A DNA stretch of 64,000 bases, from positions 372,001-436,000 of the forward strand of contig CAXXES010000001.1 in assembly GCA_963677175.2 (NCBI GenBank), read 5' to 3'. The stretch is from Sunxiuqinia sp963677175 (lineage in GTDB: Bacteria > Bacteroidota > Bacteroidia > Bacteroidales > Prolixibacteraceae). This document shows positions 8,311 through 17,437 of the stretch, piece by piece. Numbering within the stretch: position 1 is the first letter of the stretch; the number at the start of each line of letters is the position of its first letter. The notes below the pieces were generated by a model. That model saw only the letters and a list, made by a program, of their open reading frames with translations, was not told where the DNA came from and ran no database searches. Position numbers and translations under genes: made by a program.

Positions 8311-9648
8311 CTACAATTCGCGAACAGCCATTTTAAACTGGCGTCCCCGGTCTTCGTAATTCTCAAATAAATCGAAGCTAGCACAAGCCGGTGACAACAA
8401 GACCGTTTCTCCATCTTTTGCCAGATAATAAGCCGAACGCACGGCGTCGGTCATATCCTGCGTTTCGATAATATTTGGAACAATATCGGCAAAAGCGTCC
8501 ATGATTTTCTTGTTATCAACGCCCAGACAAATAATGGCTTTCACCTTGTGTTTCACCAAATTCTTAAGCGCCAGGTAGTCATTCCCTTTGTCAACACCTC
8601 CGGCAATCCATACGATTGGCTTGTGAATGCTTTCCAAAGCGTACCAAGTCGAATTTACGTTGGTTGCTTTTGAGTCGTTGATAAACTCAATACCATGGAC
8701 TCTCAGAAAACGTTCGAGGCGATGCTCCACCCCTTTAAAATCAGAAAGGCTTTCCCTGATTTTTTCGTTCCGGATGTTCAACACCATTCCGGCCAGGCCC
8801 GCAGCCATTGAGTTATAGGTGTTGTGTCTTCCTTGTAAAGCAATATCAAAAATGGACATATCGAATGTTTTTTGTTTCCAGTTGATTACTAATTTCTCAT
8901 CTTCTATTCCCGCCCCGTTTCCCGGAGCTTCTGTCCAACCAAAAGGCAAGCCAATGGCTGGTATATTTCGTTTTTCAAGTTCCTTTTGAATGATCGGATC
9001 ATCGGCACCATAAATGAAAAAATCGGCCGTGGTCTGATTCTGTAAAATCCGGAATTTCGAATCCACGTAGTTCTGCAATTGATAATCGTAACGATCCAAA
9101 TGATCCGGTGTGATATTGAGCAAAACGGCTATATCGGCTTTAAACGCATACATGCCATCCAACTGAAAGCTGCTTAGCTCAATCACATAATAATCAAAGT
9201 CCGCTTCGGCCACCTGCCAGGCGAAGCTTTGGCCCACATTTCCGGCCAACCCGACATTCAAGCCTGCTGTTTTCAGCAAGTGATAAGTCAGCATGGTAGT
9301 GGTGGTTTTGCCATTGCTTCCGGTAATGCAAATTGTTTTGGCTTTGCAATACTTGCCAGCAAACTCAATTTCAGAAATTACCGGTATCCTTGCTTCCCGC
9401 AGCTTCACAATCAAAGGAGCAGTGTCCGGCACCCCCGGGCTTTTAATCACCAGATCGGCATTCAGCAAACGATCTTCCGAGTGTTTTCCTTCTTCAAAAA
9501 GAATCCCATATTTGGTTAGAACGTCCTTGTATTTTTCCTTCACTTTTCCGGCATCGGATACCCAAACCTCAAAGCCTTGCTTTTGCGCCAGTATGGCTGC
9601 TCCAACCCCACTTTCTCCCGCTCCTATAATAACGATCCGGTTTTCCAC
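8311..9648 (-). CDS. murD: UDP-N-acetylmuramoylalanine--D-glutamate ligase
   Basis: MurD adds D-Glu to UDP-MurNAc-L-Ala. The 445 residues show an N-terminal nucleotide-sugar fold (IVIIGAGESGVGAAIL), the P-loop ITGSNGKTTTTML, a central ATPase with the LNITPDHLDRY motif shared by Mur ligases, and a C-terminal domain with NDSKATN and LLSPACASFDLFENYEDRG. The start is a GTG at 9648, 2 nt after the mraY stop; no closer ATG gives a complete N terminus. Length is normal. Confidence 0.96.
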   Translation of the reverse strand: MENRIVIIGAGESGVGAAILAQKQGFEVWVSDAGKVKEKYKDVLTKYGILFEEGKHSEDRLLNADLVIKSPGVPDTAPLIVKLREARIPVISEIEFAGKYCKAKTICITGSNGKTTTTMLTYHLLKTAGLNVGLAGNVGQSFAWQVAEADFDYYVIELSSFQLDGMYAFKADIAVLLNITPDHLDRYDYQLQNYVDSKFRILQNQTTADFFIYGADDPIIQKELEKRNIPAIGLPFGWTEAPGNGAGIEDEKLVINWKQKTFDMSIFDIALQGRHNTYNSMAAGLAGMVLNIRNEKIRESLSDFKGVEHRLERFLRVHGIEFINDSKATNVNSTWYALESIHKPIVWIAGGVDKGNDYLALKNLVKHKVKAIICLGVDNKKIMDAFADIVPNIIETQDMTDAVRSAYYLAKDGETVLLSPACASFDLFENYEDRGRQFKMAVREL

Positions 9649-9650
9649 TG

Positions 9651-10901
9651 CTAACGCATTTTAAGGGTAACAATGGTAAACACGGCCAAAATGATCCCAA
9701 CAATCCAAAAGCGGGTGACGATTTTAGCTTCGGGAATGCCTTTCTTCTGATAATGATGATGAATCGGGCTCATCAGAAAAACCCTTCTTCCTTCGCCATA
9801 TTTTCGTTTCGTGTATTTGAAATAGGCCACCTGAATGACCACCGAAAAGTTTTCGAGTACAAAAATCCCACACAACAACGGGATCAGAATTTCCTTCCGA
9901 ATAGCGACCGCAAAAACCGCCAGAATTCCACCCAACGCCAAGCTTCCGGTATCGCCCATAAACACCTGAGCCGGATACGAGTTGTACCACAAAAAGCCAA
10001 CGGTAGCACCAATAAAGGCAGCAATAAAAACAGTCAATTCGCCAATATTGGGGATATACATGATGCTCAGATAATCGGCGTAAATGATGTTACCACTTAC
10101 GTAGGCCAATATTCCAAGTGTTGCCCCGCTGATTGCCGAGGTTCCGGTTGCCAGTCCATCAATCCCATCAGTCAGGTTGGCTGCGTTCGATACGGCGGTA
10201 ATGATCAGAATAATGGCCAGCGCGTAAATCAGCCAGCGCCAGAATTCGCCGCGATCGCCAGCAAATGGAACCAACCAGGCATAATCAAACTCATGATTTT
10301 TAATGAATGGAATGGTTGTGCGCGTCGACTTCACGTCGTTGGTAATAAACCGCACTTCCTGCAAGCCAGTTTCGGTGTCAACTACAATTTCTTTTTTAAA
10401 ATCGCCGCTAACGCCCAAAACTTTTTCGCGTACAATCACCTCATCCGAAAAATACAAGGTGGATGCCACCAGAATTCCCAAGCTCACCTGCCCCAAAATC
10501 TTAAATTTTCCGGCCAGCCCTTTCTTATCTTTCCTGAACACTTTGATGTAATCGTCGGCAAAACCAATCAAACCAAGCCAAGCTGTGGTAATCAGCATCA
10601 GCAGAATATAAATATTGTCCAAGCGGGCAAACAGCAAGGTTGGAATGATAATGGAAGCCAAAATGATCAAGCCTCCCATGGTGGGCGTGCCCTTTTTTTG
10701 AATCTGTCCCTCCAGGCCCAAATCGCGCACATCTTCTCCAATTTGCTTCAACCGCAAATAGTTGATCAGCTTACCTCCAAACCCCATGGTTATTAACAGG
10801 GAAGTCAACACCGCCGCTCCCGAACGAAAGGAGATGTAAGGCACCATTCCCCATCCCGGAATATCAAAATCTTTTAACCACTCGTACAGTAAATAAAGCA
10901 T
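9651..10901 (-). CDS. mraY: Phospho-MurNAc-pentapeptide translocase
   Basis: MraY is the integral membrane enzyme that makes lipid I from UDP-MurNAc-pentapeptide and undecaprenyl phosphate. The 416 residues are longer than the roughly 360 of E. coli because of a polar insertion around residues 145-195, which appears common in Bacteroidota. Conserved motifs are KKGTPTMGGLIIL, the aspartate pair GFADDYIK, the NLTDGIDGLATG catalytic loop, FMGDTGSLALGG and MSPIHHHYQKKG. It sits between murE (10-nt gap) and murD (2-nt gap). Confidence 0.97.
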   Translation of the reverse strand: MLYLLYEWLKDFDIPGWGMVPYISFRSGAAVLTSLLITMGFGGKLINYLRLKQIGEDVRDLGLEGQIQKKGTPTMGGLIILASIIIPTLLFARLDNIYILLMLITTAWLGLIGFADDYIKVFRKDKKGLAGKFKILGQVSLGILVASTLYFSDEVIVREKVLGVSGDFKKEIVVDTETGLQEVRFITNDVKSTRTTIPFIKNHEFDYAWLVPFAGDRGEFWRWLIYALAIILIITAVSNAANLTDGIDGLATGTSAISGATLGILAYVSGNIIYADYLSIMYIPNIGELTVFIAAFIGATVGFLWYNSYPAQVFMGDTGSLALGGILAVFAVAIRKEILIPLLCGIFVLENFSVVIQVAYFKYTKRKYGEGRRVFLMSPIHHHYQKKGIPEAKIVTRFWIVGIILAVFTIVTLKMR

Positions 10902-10911
10902 CCCGTTTCTT

Positions 10912-12369
10912 TTAGTTTAGGTTGAATATCTCTTGAATTACCTCTTTATCATCAAAGTGATGTTTCACTCCATTAATCTCTTGATAATCTTCGTGTCCCT
11001 TCCCGGCCACTAAAACAATATCGCCTGGTTGCGCAAGCATGCAAGCCGTACGTATCGCTTCCCGGCGGCTGACAATAGCGAGCACCTTGTTTTTTTGGTG
11101 CGGCTCAATACCGGTTTGCATGTCGGCAATGATTTGTTCGGGCACTTCGCTGCGCGGGTTGTCCGAGGTCAAAATCACCTTATCGCTTTGCAAAGCTGCT
11201 TCGTGCGCCATAATCGGGCGTTTGGTTTTATCGCGGTCGCCACCAGCTCCAACAACCGTAATCACCTGCTCATTGCCAGTGCGTATTTCGGCAATCCCGT
11301 TCAACACGTTTTTTAAGGCATCTGGCGTATGCGCGTAATCTACCACGGCATATTTTCCATCAAGTGAACGCAAAATTTCGAAACGCCCGGCGACCGATCT
11401 CAGCTCGCTGATGACAGGCAAAACCGACTCCGACGATTCGCCCAGCAGCAAGGCGGCCGCATAAACCGCCATCAGGTTATAAGCGTTAAACAGCCCGGCA
11501 AAATGGGTCCACACGTCCTGTCCTTCAACACTCAACAACATCCCATCAAAATGCTTTTCCAGCACTTTGCATTTGTAGTCGGCCAAGGTTTTCAGCCCGT
11601 AAGTTTTCTTGCTCGCCGCGGTATTCTGAAGCATAACCAGCCCATTTCTCTCATCGGCGTTGGTTAAGGCAAACGCGTGCTTGGACAATTGGTCAAAAAA
11701 CTTCTTTTTCGCTTTCAGGTACTCGGCAAAAGTTTGATGGTAATCCAGGTGATCGTGGGTGAGGTTGGTGAAGATGCCCCCGTCAAAGTCAATTCCGGAA
11801 ATCCGGTCCTGATGAATGGCGTGCGAACTCACCTCCATAAAACAATAGTCGCAGCCCCGCTCTACCATCAAAGCCATCAGCTTTTGAATTTGCAAAGCAT
11901 CGGGAGTGGTATGTGTTGCGGGCAATTCTTCGTCTCCCACGTAATATTTAATCGTTGAAATTAATCCGGCTTGGTAGCCCAGTTTCTTAAACAACAAGTA
12001 CAACAAGGTGGCGATGGTCGTTTTTCCGTTGGTTCCGGTAACGCCAACCACCTTTAGTTTGGTTGAAGGATGATCGTAAAAATTCGCAGCCAATTTCCCA
12101 AGCGCTTCGACTGTGTTGTTCATTTTTATGAAGGTGACATCCGTTGATTCCATTCCTTCAAACTTTTCAGCAATAATTACCGATGCTCCCTGCTCCATGG
12201 CTTTTCGAATAAACAGGTGTCCATCGACATGCGTGCCAGCCACTGCCACAAAAGCATCGCCAGCCTTTACCTTTCTCGAATCGAAATGCAAGTTTCCGAC
12301 TTCAACAGCTAATGTTCCCGCTGTCAACTCGTAATCCAGTCCGTTCAATATGTTCTTCAATTCTATCAT
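10912..12369 (-). CDS. murE: UDP-N-acetylmuramoyl-tripeptide synthetase MurE
   Basis: MurE adds the third residue of the stem peptide. The 485-residue sequence has the Mur ligase P-loop GVTGTNGKTTIATLL, the central LTHDHLDYHQTF region and the C-terminal specificity motif DNPRSE. DNPR at that position is the signature of enzymes that add meso-diaminopimelate rather than lysine, so a DAP-type peptidoglycan is inferred. The start codon overlaps the ftsI stop (TAATG), indicating translational coupling. Confidence 0.96.
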   Translation of the reverse strand: MIELKNILNGLDYELTAGTLAVEVGNLHFDSRKVKAGDAFVAVAGTHVDGHLFIRKAMEQGASVIIAEKFEGMESTDVTFIKMNNTVEALGKLAANFYDHPSTKLKVVGVTGTNGKTTIATLLYLLFKKLGYQAGLISTIKYYVGDEELPATHTTPDALQIQKLMALMVERGCDYCFMEVSSHAIHQDRISGIDFDGGIFTNLTHDHLDYHQTFAEYLKAKKKFFDQLSKHAFALTNADERNGLVMLQNTAASKKTYGLKTLADYKCKVLEKHFDGMLLSVEGQDVWTHFAGLFNAYNLMAVYAAALLLGESSESVLPVISELRSVAGRFEILRSLDGKYAVVDYAHTPDALKNVLNGIAEIRTGNEQVITVVGAGGDRDKTKRPIMAHEAALQSDKVILTSDNPRSEVPEQIIADMQTGIEPHQKNKVLAIVSRREAIRTACMLAQPGDIVLVAGKGHEDYQEINGVKHHFDDKEVIQEIFNLN

Positions 12370-14486
12370 TAGCCTAAATCAATATAGATTGTTTGTCCTT
12401 CTTTAATTTTATCTCCCCCCCGGAGTGATTGCTTTTGAACCTTGCCAATGCCTTTCATCTTCACTTTCAAGCCAGAGCTTTCCAGCAGAAAAAGAGCATC
12501 GCTTCCGCCCATTCCACGCACATCGGGCACCAGTCCCTCGCCTACAGCCAATTCTGTAGCACTTAACTTATCCTGATCTGAAATTACCCGCATGAATTTC
12601 GAGTCAGTTTTCTCCGCCTGAATTTCCAGCTTTAGCGCTTCCGCAGTCAATTCAATTTCATTTTTAAATCCTGACTTCACTTGGGGCAACATGGCCATTT
12701 GCTCCAGCTCTTTTTCACGTGGCTCCATAAAGCTGGCGTAAACTTTCCCCACAATTTCCTTAAACACAGGACCAGCAACCGATCCACCATAGTACAAACC
12801 CTTGGGGCCGACAATCACCACCACACAAGTGTACTGCGGATCATCGGCAGGAAAATACCCGGCAAATGACGCCTGGTAGTTTTTGCGCCCTTCTTTTTCG
12901 TAGCCTTGATTATTGTAGGCTACCTGGGCAGTCCCTGTTTTTCCGGCAATGGGGAAATACGGATTATTGAGTGACCGTCCGGTTCCCTCCGTGCAAACGC
13001 CCTTCAGCAAATCCTGTGCTTTCGACAGGGTTTCCTTTGAGCAGATTGCCGGATTAATCACCTCCGTCTTAAATTCTTTTTCCAAAATGCCATTGCGGCG
13101 AACTTCCTTCACAAACTTTGGCTTAACCATTTTGCCATTGTTGGCGACGGCATTGTAAAAGGCAGCCGTTTGAAGCGGCGTCAATTTAATTTCATAGCCA
13201 TATGAAATCCAAGCCAGCGAGGGTCCCCACCAATCGCTATCGCCCGGATATTTGATTTTGGGTATGCCTTCACCAAAGAAGCCCAGACCCATCGGCTTAT
13301 TTAGCCCAAAGTTGTAGATCCGGTCAATGTATTCTTCCTCACGTCCTTCGTAGAATTTGGTTATGATCTTGGCTACCCCCACATTGGATGAAAGCTCAAA
13401 AATCTCTTTCATGGTCAGCTTTCCATGTCCGCCCCGGTGGTAATCGCTATCGTAAACCGTTTGTCCGCGGTATTTCCATACGCCATTGCCAGTGTCAAAT
13501 ACATCCGAGGTATCCACATAGCCATGCTCCATAGCTACCATCAACGACATCAATTTAAAGGTTGAACCCGGCTCGCTGCTTCCCTGGTGCCCCAATGCGA
13601 AGTTGTAGGTTTCGGCATAGCTTCCGTCGGTCTTGCGACCAAGGTTGGCCAAGGCTTTCACTTCACCTGTTTTTACCTCCATTACAATGGCGGTACCCCA
13701 TTCAGCCTGCGAACTCTGCATTTGCCGGAATAAGGCATTATTTGCAAAGTCCTGTAAATTCACATTCAGCGTGGTAATGACATCGCTGCCGTCTTTGGGC
13801 TCAATGACCGGCACATTAATCCAGCGCCCGGAAAAATTCCGTTTAAGCGCGGTTCCGTTCTTCCCACTCAAATAACCTTCCATCAAGCCTTCGATGCCTG
13901 AATAACCTACATTTCCGTGTACACCGCCAAAAGCCCCTTTATTTAAGGTGCCGATGATCCGGCTACCCAGATCGGCGTGTGGCATGACGCGTTCATTTTC
14001 AGTAACCACGATCAGGCCCGATCCGAAACTATTTCTCTGCATCATCGACAGACGCTTAAATTGCTGAAGCTGGTTGTAGTTTACATCGTTCGGATAAATC
14101 AAGAACCATCGGTTTCCTTTTTTGAATTCCTTGTCCAACTTCTGTTTGAACTGGGATTTTGAGATTCCGAAAAGCTCGGCCACTTCCAGGGCAAAAGCAT
14201 CGGCCTTGTCACTATAAACCCGCTTGATCATTGGAGCAGCCAGGTCGAGGCGTAATTCATACTGTGGAACCGAAGTCGCTAAAATGCTGCCATCATCCGC
14301 ACAAATATTTCCGCGCTTGGCCTGAATTTCAGCCGTATTATTCTTTAAATTCTTGGCAATACCTTTCCACTTCCCGGTATCCATATTTTGAACCATAAAG
14401 ATCTTAGCCACGATGATAATCCCTATCAACACGACGAGAAAATAAATAATCCCAAAACGGGCAGTTATGTCTTTTCTGATCTCCAT
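12369..14486 (-). CDS. ftsI: Septal penicillin-binding protein (FtsI/PBP3) with PASTA domain
   Basis: This class B transpeptidase crosslinks septal peptidoglycan with FtsW. The 705 residues comprise one N-terminal membrane segment (about 12-32), a PBP dimerisation domain, and a transpeptidase domain with catalytic S308-T-F-K311, S366-S-N and K516-T-G. A C-terminal PASTA module starts near residue 652 (VPDVRGMGGSDALFLLES). PASTA is absent from E. coli FtsI but frequent in Bacteroidota and Gram-positive septal PBPs, where it can bind uncrosslinked wall or partners. The gene overlaps both ftsL and murE by one base through TAATG junctions. Confidence 0.96.
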   Translation of the reverse strand: MEIRKDITARFGIIYFLVVLIGIIIVAKIFMVQNMDTGKWKGIAKNLKNNTAEIQAKRGNICADDGSILATSVPQYELRLDLAAPMIKRVYSDKADAFALEVAELFGISKSQFKQKLDKEFKKGNRWFLIYPNDVNYNQLQQFKRLSMMQRNSFGSGLIVVTENERVMPHADLGSRIIGTLNKGAFGGVHGNVGYSGIEGLMEGYLSGKNGTALKRNFSGRWINVPVIEPKDGSDVITTLNVNLQDFANNALFRQMQSSQAEWGTAIVMEVKTGEVKALANLGRKTDGSYAETYNFALGHQGSSEPGSTFKLMSLMVAMEHGYVDTSDVFDTGNGVWKYRGQTVYDSDYHRGGHGKLTMKEIFELSSNVGVAKIITKFYEGREEEYIDRIYNFGLNKPMGLGFFGEGIPKIKYPGDSDWWGPSLAWISYGYEIKLTPLQTAAFYNAVANNGKMVKPKFVKEVRRNGILEKEFKTEVINPAICSKETLSKAQDLLKGVCTEGTGRSLNNPYFPIAGKTGTAQVAYNNQGYEKEGRKNYQASFAGYFPADDPQYTCVVVIVGPKGLYYGGSVAGPVFKEIVGKVYASFMEPREKELEQMAMLPQVKSGFKNEIELTAEALKLEIQAEKTDSKFMRVISDQDKLSATELAVGEGLVPDVRGMGGSDALFLLESSGLKVKMKGIGKVQKQSLRGGDKIKEGQTIYIDLG

Positions 14487-14854
14487 TATTCGTTGTCTGT
14501 TTTTTCTACTTTTAGCTTCCTGGCCGGCTCACTGGCTTCCTGCAACTCCAATCCACTGGCTTTCACTCTTTCAACAATTTCCGAGGGACGGTTCATCTTC
14601 ATCAGTTCCGTCTCCCAAGTCACCGACTCGGCTCTTAATTCTTTAATTGAATCCTGCACGGCCTCCATCCGGCGAATGGTTTTCTCTGACCAGTAACGGT
14701 TCGAAATCATGAGAATTCCCAGAAACGCCACAAAAAACACAAAGGGCATTTGCTTCATCACCTTTTCGCTGGCCAGCAAGCTCCCTCCCAGAAACGACTT
14801 GAGTCCATTCCGGCGGTTTTTGCTTTTTCCTGATGTGTTAGCTTCTGCATTCAT
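14486..14854 (-). CDS. ftsL: FtsL-like cell division protein
   Basis: This small bitopic protein of 122 residues has a basic cytoplasmic N-terminal tail of about 40 residues, one membrane segment (VFFVAFLGILMISNRYW) and a periplasmic part that looks helical or coiled (RRMEAVQDSIKELRAESVTWETELMKM). That is the FtsL/FtsB architecture; FtsL activates FtsWI. Identity rests on size, topology and position between rsmH (ATGA overlap) and ftsI (TAATG overlap), since FtsL sequences diverge strongly. Confidence 0.88.
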   Translation of the reverse strand: MNAEANTSGKSKNRRNGLKSFLGGSLLASEKVMKQMPFVFFVAFLGILMISNRYWSEKTIRRMEAVQDSIKELRAESVTWETELMKMNRPSEIVERVKASGLELQEASEPARKLKVEKTDNE

Positions 14855-15753
14855 ACCTTTTCCGCTATTCGTAATTTCGCACTCCGGGCCCTTGGGTTTC
14901 GGGCAATTTCTTCGTCATTCGGAATAATGATCTTCCGGTTCACCGCTTTCAAAACGGAACTTACATTCCCATAAAAATCCTTGTCTTGTTTGCCCTCGAA
15001 ATTTCCCGCTTTAATAAAGTTCTTCACCAATCGGTCTTCGAGCGAATGATAGGTAATCACCACCAATCTGCCTCCCGGTTTCAGCAGTTCAGCACTTTGC
15101 ACCAGAAAGTCTTTCAGCACGTCCAATTCTCCATTGGTTTCAATCCGCAATGCCTGAAAAACCTTGGCCAAATACTTAGCTTCATTCTTTTTCGATACAC
15201 AGTCGGAAATGACCGATTTAAACTGGTCAATGGTTTTGATGGGCTGATACTGCCGGGCTGCAACAACTTGCTTGGTCAACCGGTAGGCATTGTCCACTTC
15301 GCCATACTCACGAAAAACCTTAATCAGTTGCTCTTCGCTGTATTCATTGACCACATCGGCAGCTGTCGTTTTAGAATCGCGGTTCATACGCATATCCAAG
15401 GTTCCGGAAAACCGGAAGGAAAAACCACGCTCGGCCACATCAAAATCGTGTGACGAAACCCCCAAGTCGGCTAAAATGCCATCGACTTTCTCAACACCAT
15501 GGTAGCGCAAAAAATTGCGAATATATTTGAAATTGTGCCGGACAAAAATGAAACGCGGATCGTCAAAAGCATTCGCTACAGCATCTTCATCCTGATCGAA
15601 ACCAAACAAGCGGCCCGAGTCGATAGACTTCAACAGTTCACGCGAATGGCCGCCTCCTCCAAAGGTGACATCGACGTAGTCGCCATCCTTTTGAATGTTT
15701 AGCCCTTCGATACTTTCATTCAATAAAACCGGTATGTGATACGGTTGCTCCAC
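14851..15753 (-). CDS. rsmH: 16S rRNA (cytosine1402-N4)-methyltransferase RsmH
   Basis: RsmH (MraW) methylates N4 of C1402 in 16S rRNA with S-adenosylmethionine. The 300 residues contain the SAM-binding loop YVDVTFGGGGHSRELL, the motif DGILADLGVSSHDFD, the region RGFSFRFSGTLDMRM and the C-terminal ITYHSLEDRLVKNF, all diagnostic. The start is a GTG at 15753, 2 nt after the mraZ stop. A GGAGG at the correct spacing, lying in the last codons of mraZ, is an unusually clear Shine-Dalgarno for this phylum. Confidence 0.97.
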   Translation of the reverse strand: MEQPYHIPVLLNESIEGLNIQKDGDYVDVTFGGGGHSRELLKSIDSGRLFGFDQDEDAVANAFDDPRFIFVRHNFKYIRNFLRYHGVEKVDGILADLGVSSHDFDVAERGFSFRFSGTLDMRMNRDSKTTAADVVNEYSEEQLIKVFREYGEVDNAYRLTKQVVAARQYQPIKTIDQFKSVISDCVSKKNEAKYLAKVFQALRIETNGELDVLKDFLVQSAELLKPGGRLVVITYHSLEDRLVKNFIKAGNFEGKQDKDFYGNVSSVLKAVNRKIIIPNDEEIARNPRARSAKLRIAEKV

Positions 15754-15755
15754 GT

Positions 15756-16211
15756 TTAATCCTCCTCTGATCCAAAAAATTCTGAAAACAATTCTCTGTA
15801 GTCGCCTCCTGTTTCCAGGTAAGCCTCATATTCACCGGCATCCCACAAACGGATGCGATCGCCAACGCCTACAAAAACAACATCTTTGGTGATGCTAACC
15901 TTTTCCAAAAAGCTATTCGGAAAATTCATGCGGCAGCTTTCGGGTACGCTTATGATTTTAAAGTTGCGGTAGATCATGTCCAGCAAACGACTTTGCCGGG
16001 GGTTGTTTCGATTGAGTTTCGCCTTAAACGAAGCCAGTCTTTTTTCCCAGGCTTCCAGCGGATAAACATTCAAACATTTCTCAAACGGATCAATCTCAAC
16101 AGCCAACTGACCATTGGGAATCCGGCCTCCCATCTCGCTCTTGTAGTCGACAGGCAGCACAACACGTCCCTTTTCATCAAATGTTGCTTTCTTTTCTGCT
16201 GAGAAATCCAT
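15756..16211 (-). CDS. mraZ: Division/cell wall cluster transcriptional regulator MraZ
   Basis: MraZ is an AbrB-fold DNA-binding protein that autoregulates the dcw cluster in several phyla. The 151 residues contain the first SpoVT/AbrB half with the signature FDEKGRVVLPVDYK. A second half (SVPESCRMNFPNSFLEKV) has lost the canonical DxxGR. Length is typical. It is the first gene of the cluster, and four regularly spaced ARGTGR boxes lie 50-90 nt upstream of its ATG, consistent with an operator for the encoded protein. Confidence 0.94.
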   Translation of the reverse strand: MDFSAEKKATFDEKGRVVLPVDYKSEMGGRIPNGQLAVEIDPFEKCLNVYPLEAWEKRLASFKAKLNRNNPRQSRLLDMIYRNFKIISVPESCRMNFPNSFLEKVSITKDVVFVGVGDRIRLWDAGEYEAYLETGGDYRELFSEFFGSEED

Positions 16212-16260
16212 GCGTTAATTGTCTATTTTTCAACCGTAAAATTAGTAATTTCTTTCCCTA

Positions 16261-16300
16261 AATACCACTTCCAGTCACCTTTAGTCACTTTTCTCCACCT
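16261..16300 (-). promoter_or_regulatory. Putative MraZ operator: four 10-bp-spaced ARGTGR boxes
   Basis: Read on the minus strand, the 40 bases split into four 10-mers each beginning AGGTGG, AAGTGA, AGGTGA and AAGTGG. The exact 10-bp period places every box on one helix face. Known MraZ operators are short G-rich direct repeats at about 10-bp spacing (TGGGN in E. coli, AAAGTGK in mollicutes). No perfect -7 TAnnTTTG follows. One-mismatch candidates lie at 16237-16244 (TAATTTTA) and 16231-16238 (TACGGTTG), which would put the boxes at or just upstream of the -33 region. Confidence 0.75.
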
Positions 16301-16518
16301 CTCAGTCATCCTGAAAATGTTCATTTGTTGTTAATAATCCACAGAGTCTTGTTAATAACAACATTCAAAGCACTGTATTATTGCCTGTTAATAGAAATTA
16401 AAAGTTTTTCAACACCCGTTGATAAAACTGATTTAGAAAGATTAAAAATCACAAATAAACTTCAGGGAATACGGAGCTCATTTATATTTTCTATTTTTCG
16501 CCATTAAAACTGAAGCAA

Positions 16519-17361
16519 ATGGATGAACAGTATCCAAACGGAATAAAACCGATCGACATTCGAGCGGTCTTTAAAGAAAAAAATCCCAGCCTGGCCAAAT
16601 TAATTCCCGGATTCGTTTACCGCTACATTAACCGAATCATGCACATTCGTGATGTGAATGAAATTCTGGCCAAGTACGGAGATCAAAAAGGGATTGAATT
16701 CGTCCACCAGATTGTCGATCATTTTGGTGTCAAGGAGCGGGTGCTTGGCACAGAAAACATTCCGAAGGAAGGCCGGTTTATTTTTGCATCAAACCATCCG
16801 CTTGGCGGGTTCGACGGACTGCTACTGATGTCGAACGTCAACAAGCTGCTCGGTGAGGTCCGCTTTTTGGTGAATGATGTTCTGATGAACATCCCGCAGC
16901 TCGAAAGTGTGTTTGTACCTATCAACAAACAAGGCGGGCATAGCCGCGACATCGCCAAAGTCGTCCACGAGCAATACCAATCCAACGCCCAGATCTTGAT
17001 CTTTCCATCTGGCTATGCCTCCCGGAAAATTAACGGAAAAATAACCGACATGGAATGGAAAAAGCACTTTATCCAGAAGTCGGTTCAATACCAGCGCGAT
17101 ATCATTCCGGTGCATGTCAGCGGGCGAAATTCCAATTTCTTTTACCGGCTGGCTAATTTTCGCACGTTCTTGCGCTTGAAATGGAACCTGGAACAGTTCT
17201 TTTTGCCCGACGAAACCTTCCGGCACCGGGGGCAGGAATTCACCATTACATTTGGCCAGCCAATCCCCTGGACCACCTTCGACAAAAGCAAGAAACAAAC
17301 CGAGTGGGCTAATTTTGTTCGCGACAAAGTCTATTCGATGCCCGAATTACACAAGTGCTGA
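16519..17361 (+). CDS. PlsC-like O-acyltransferase, probable glycine-lipid GlsA
   Basis: This is a 280-residue lysophospholipid-acyltransferase-fold protein. The catalytic block reads FASNHPLGGFDGLLL, an HX4D motif in the variant form typical of OlsA/hemolysin-like acyltransferases, followed by VPINKQGGHSRD and the substrate-binding FPSGYASRK. No membrane segments are obvious. The next gene is a GNAT-type N-acyltransferase, and this pairing matches glsA/glsB, which make N-acyl-3-acyloxyacyl glycine lipids in Bacteroides. The proposed role is therefore to add the second, ester-linked fatty acid. A generic PlsC role cannot be excluded from sequence alone. Confidence 0.75.
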   Translation: MDEQYPNGIKPIDIRAVFKEKNPSLAKLIPGFVYRYINRIMHIRDVNEILAKYGDQKGIEFVHQIVDHFGVKERVLGTENIPKEGRFIFASNHPLGGFDGLLLMSNVNKLLGEVRFLVNDVLMNIPQLESVFVPINKQGGHSRDIAKVVHEQYQSNAQILIFPSGYASRKINGKITDMEWKKHFIQKSVQYQRDIIPVHVSGRNSNFFYRLANFRTFLRLKWNLEQFFLPDETFRHRGQEFTITFGQPIPWTTFDKSKKQTEWANFVRDKVYSMPELHKC

Positions 17362-17402
17362 ATTTAAAGGACTATCGAATCAGTTTCCTAAATAAATTTT
17401 TA

Positions 17403-17410
17403 TAGTTTTG
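17403..17410 (+). promoter_or_regulatory. -7 promoter element for the GlsB-like gene
   Basis: TAGTTTTG matches the Bacteroidota -7 consensus TAnnTTTG exactly. Transcription would begin near 17416, about 20 nt before the ATG at 17438. This excludes an upstream in-frame TTG at 17408 as the translation start. A partial -33 (TTT at 17384-17386) lies at slightly short spacing. Confidence 0.6.
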
Positions 17411-17437
17411 TACCACAACAAAATTAGCGGATTAAGT

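Noticed and set aside
9753..10796. 347-codon plus-strand open frame across mraY
   Set aside because: The opposite strand encodes full-length MraY with all catalytic motifs; the plus frame is polar, low in structure and unrecognisable.
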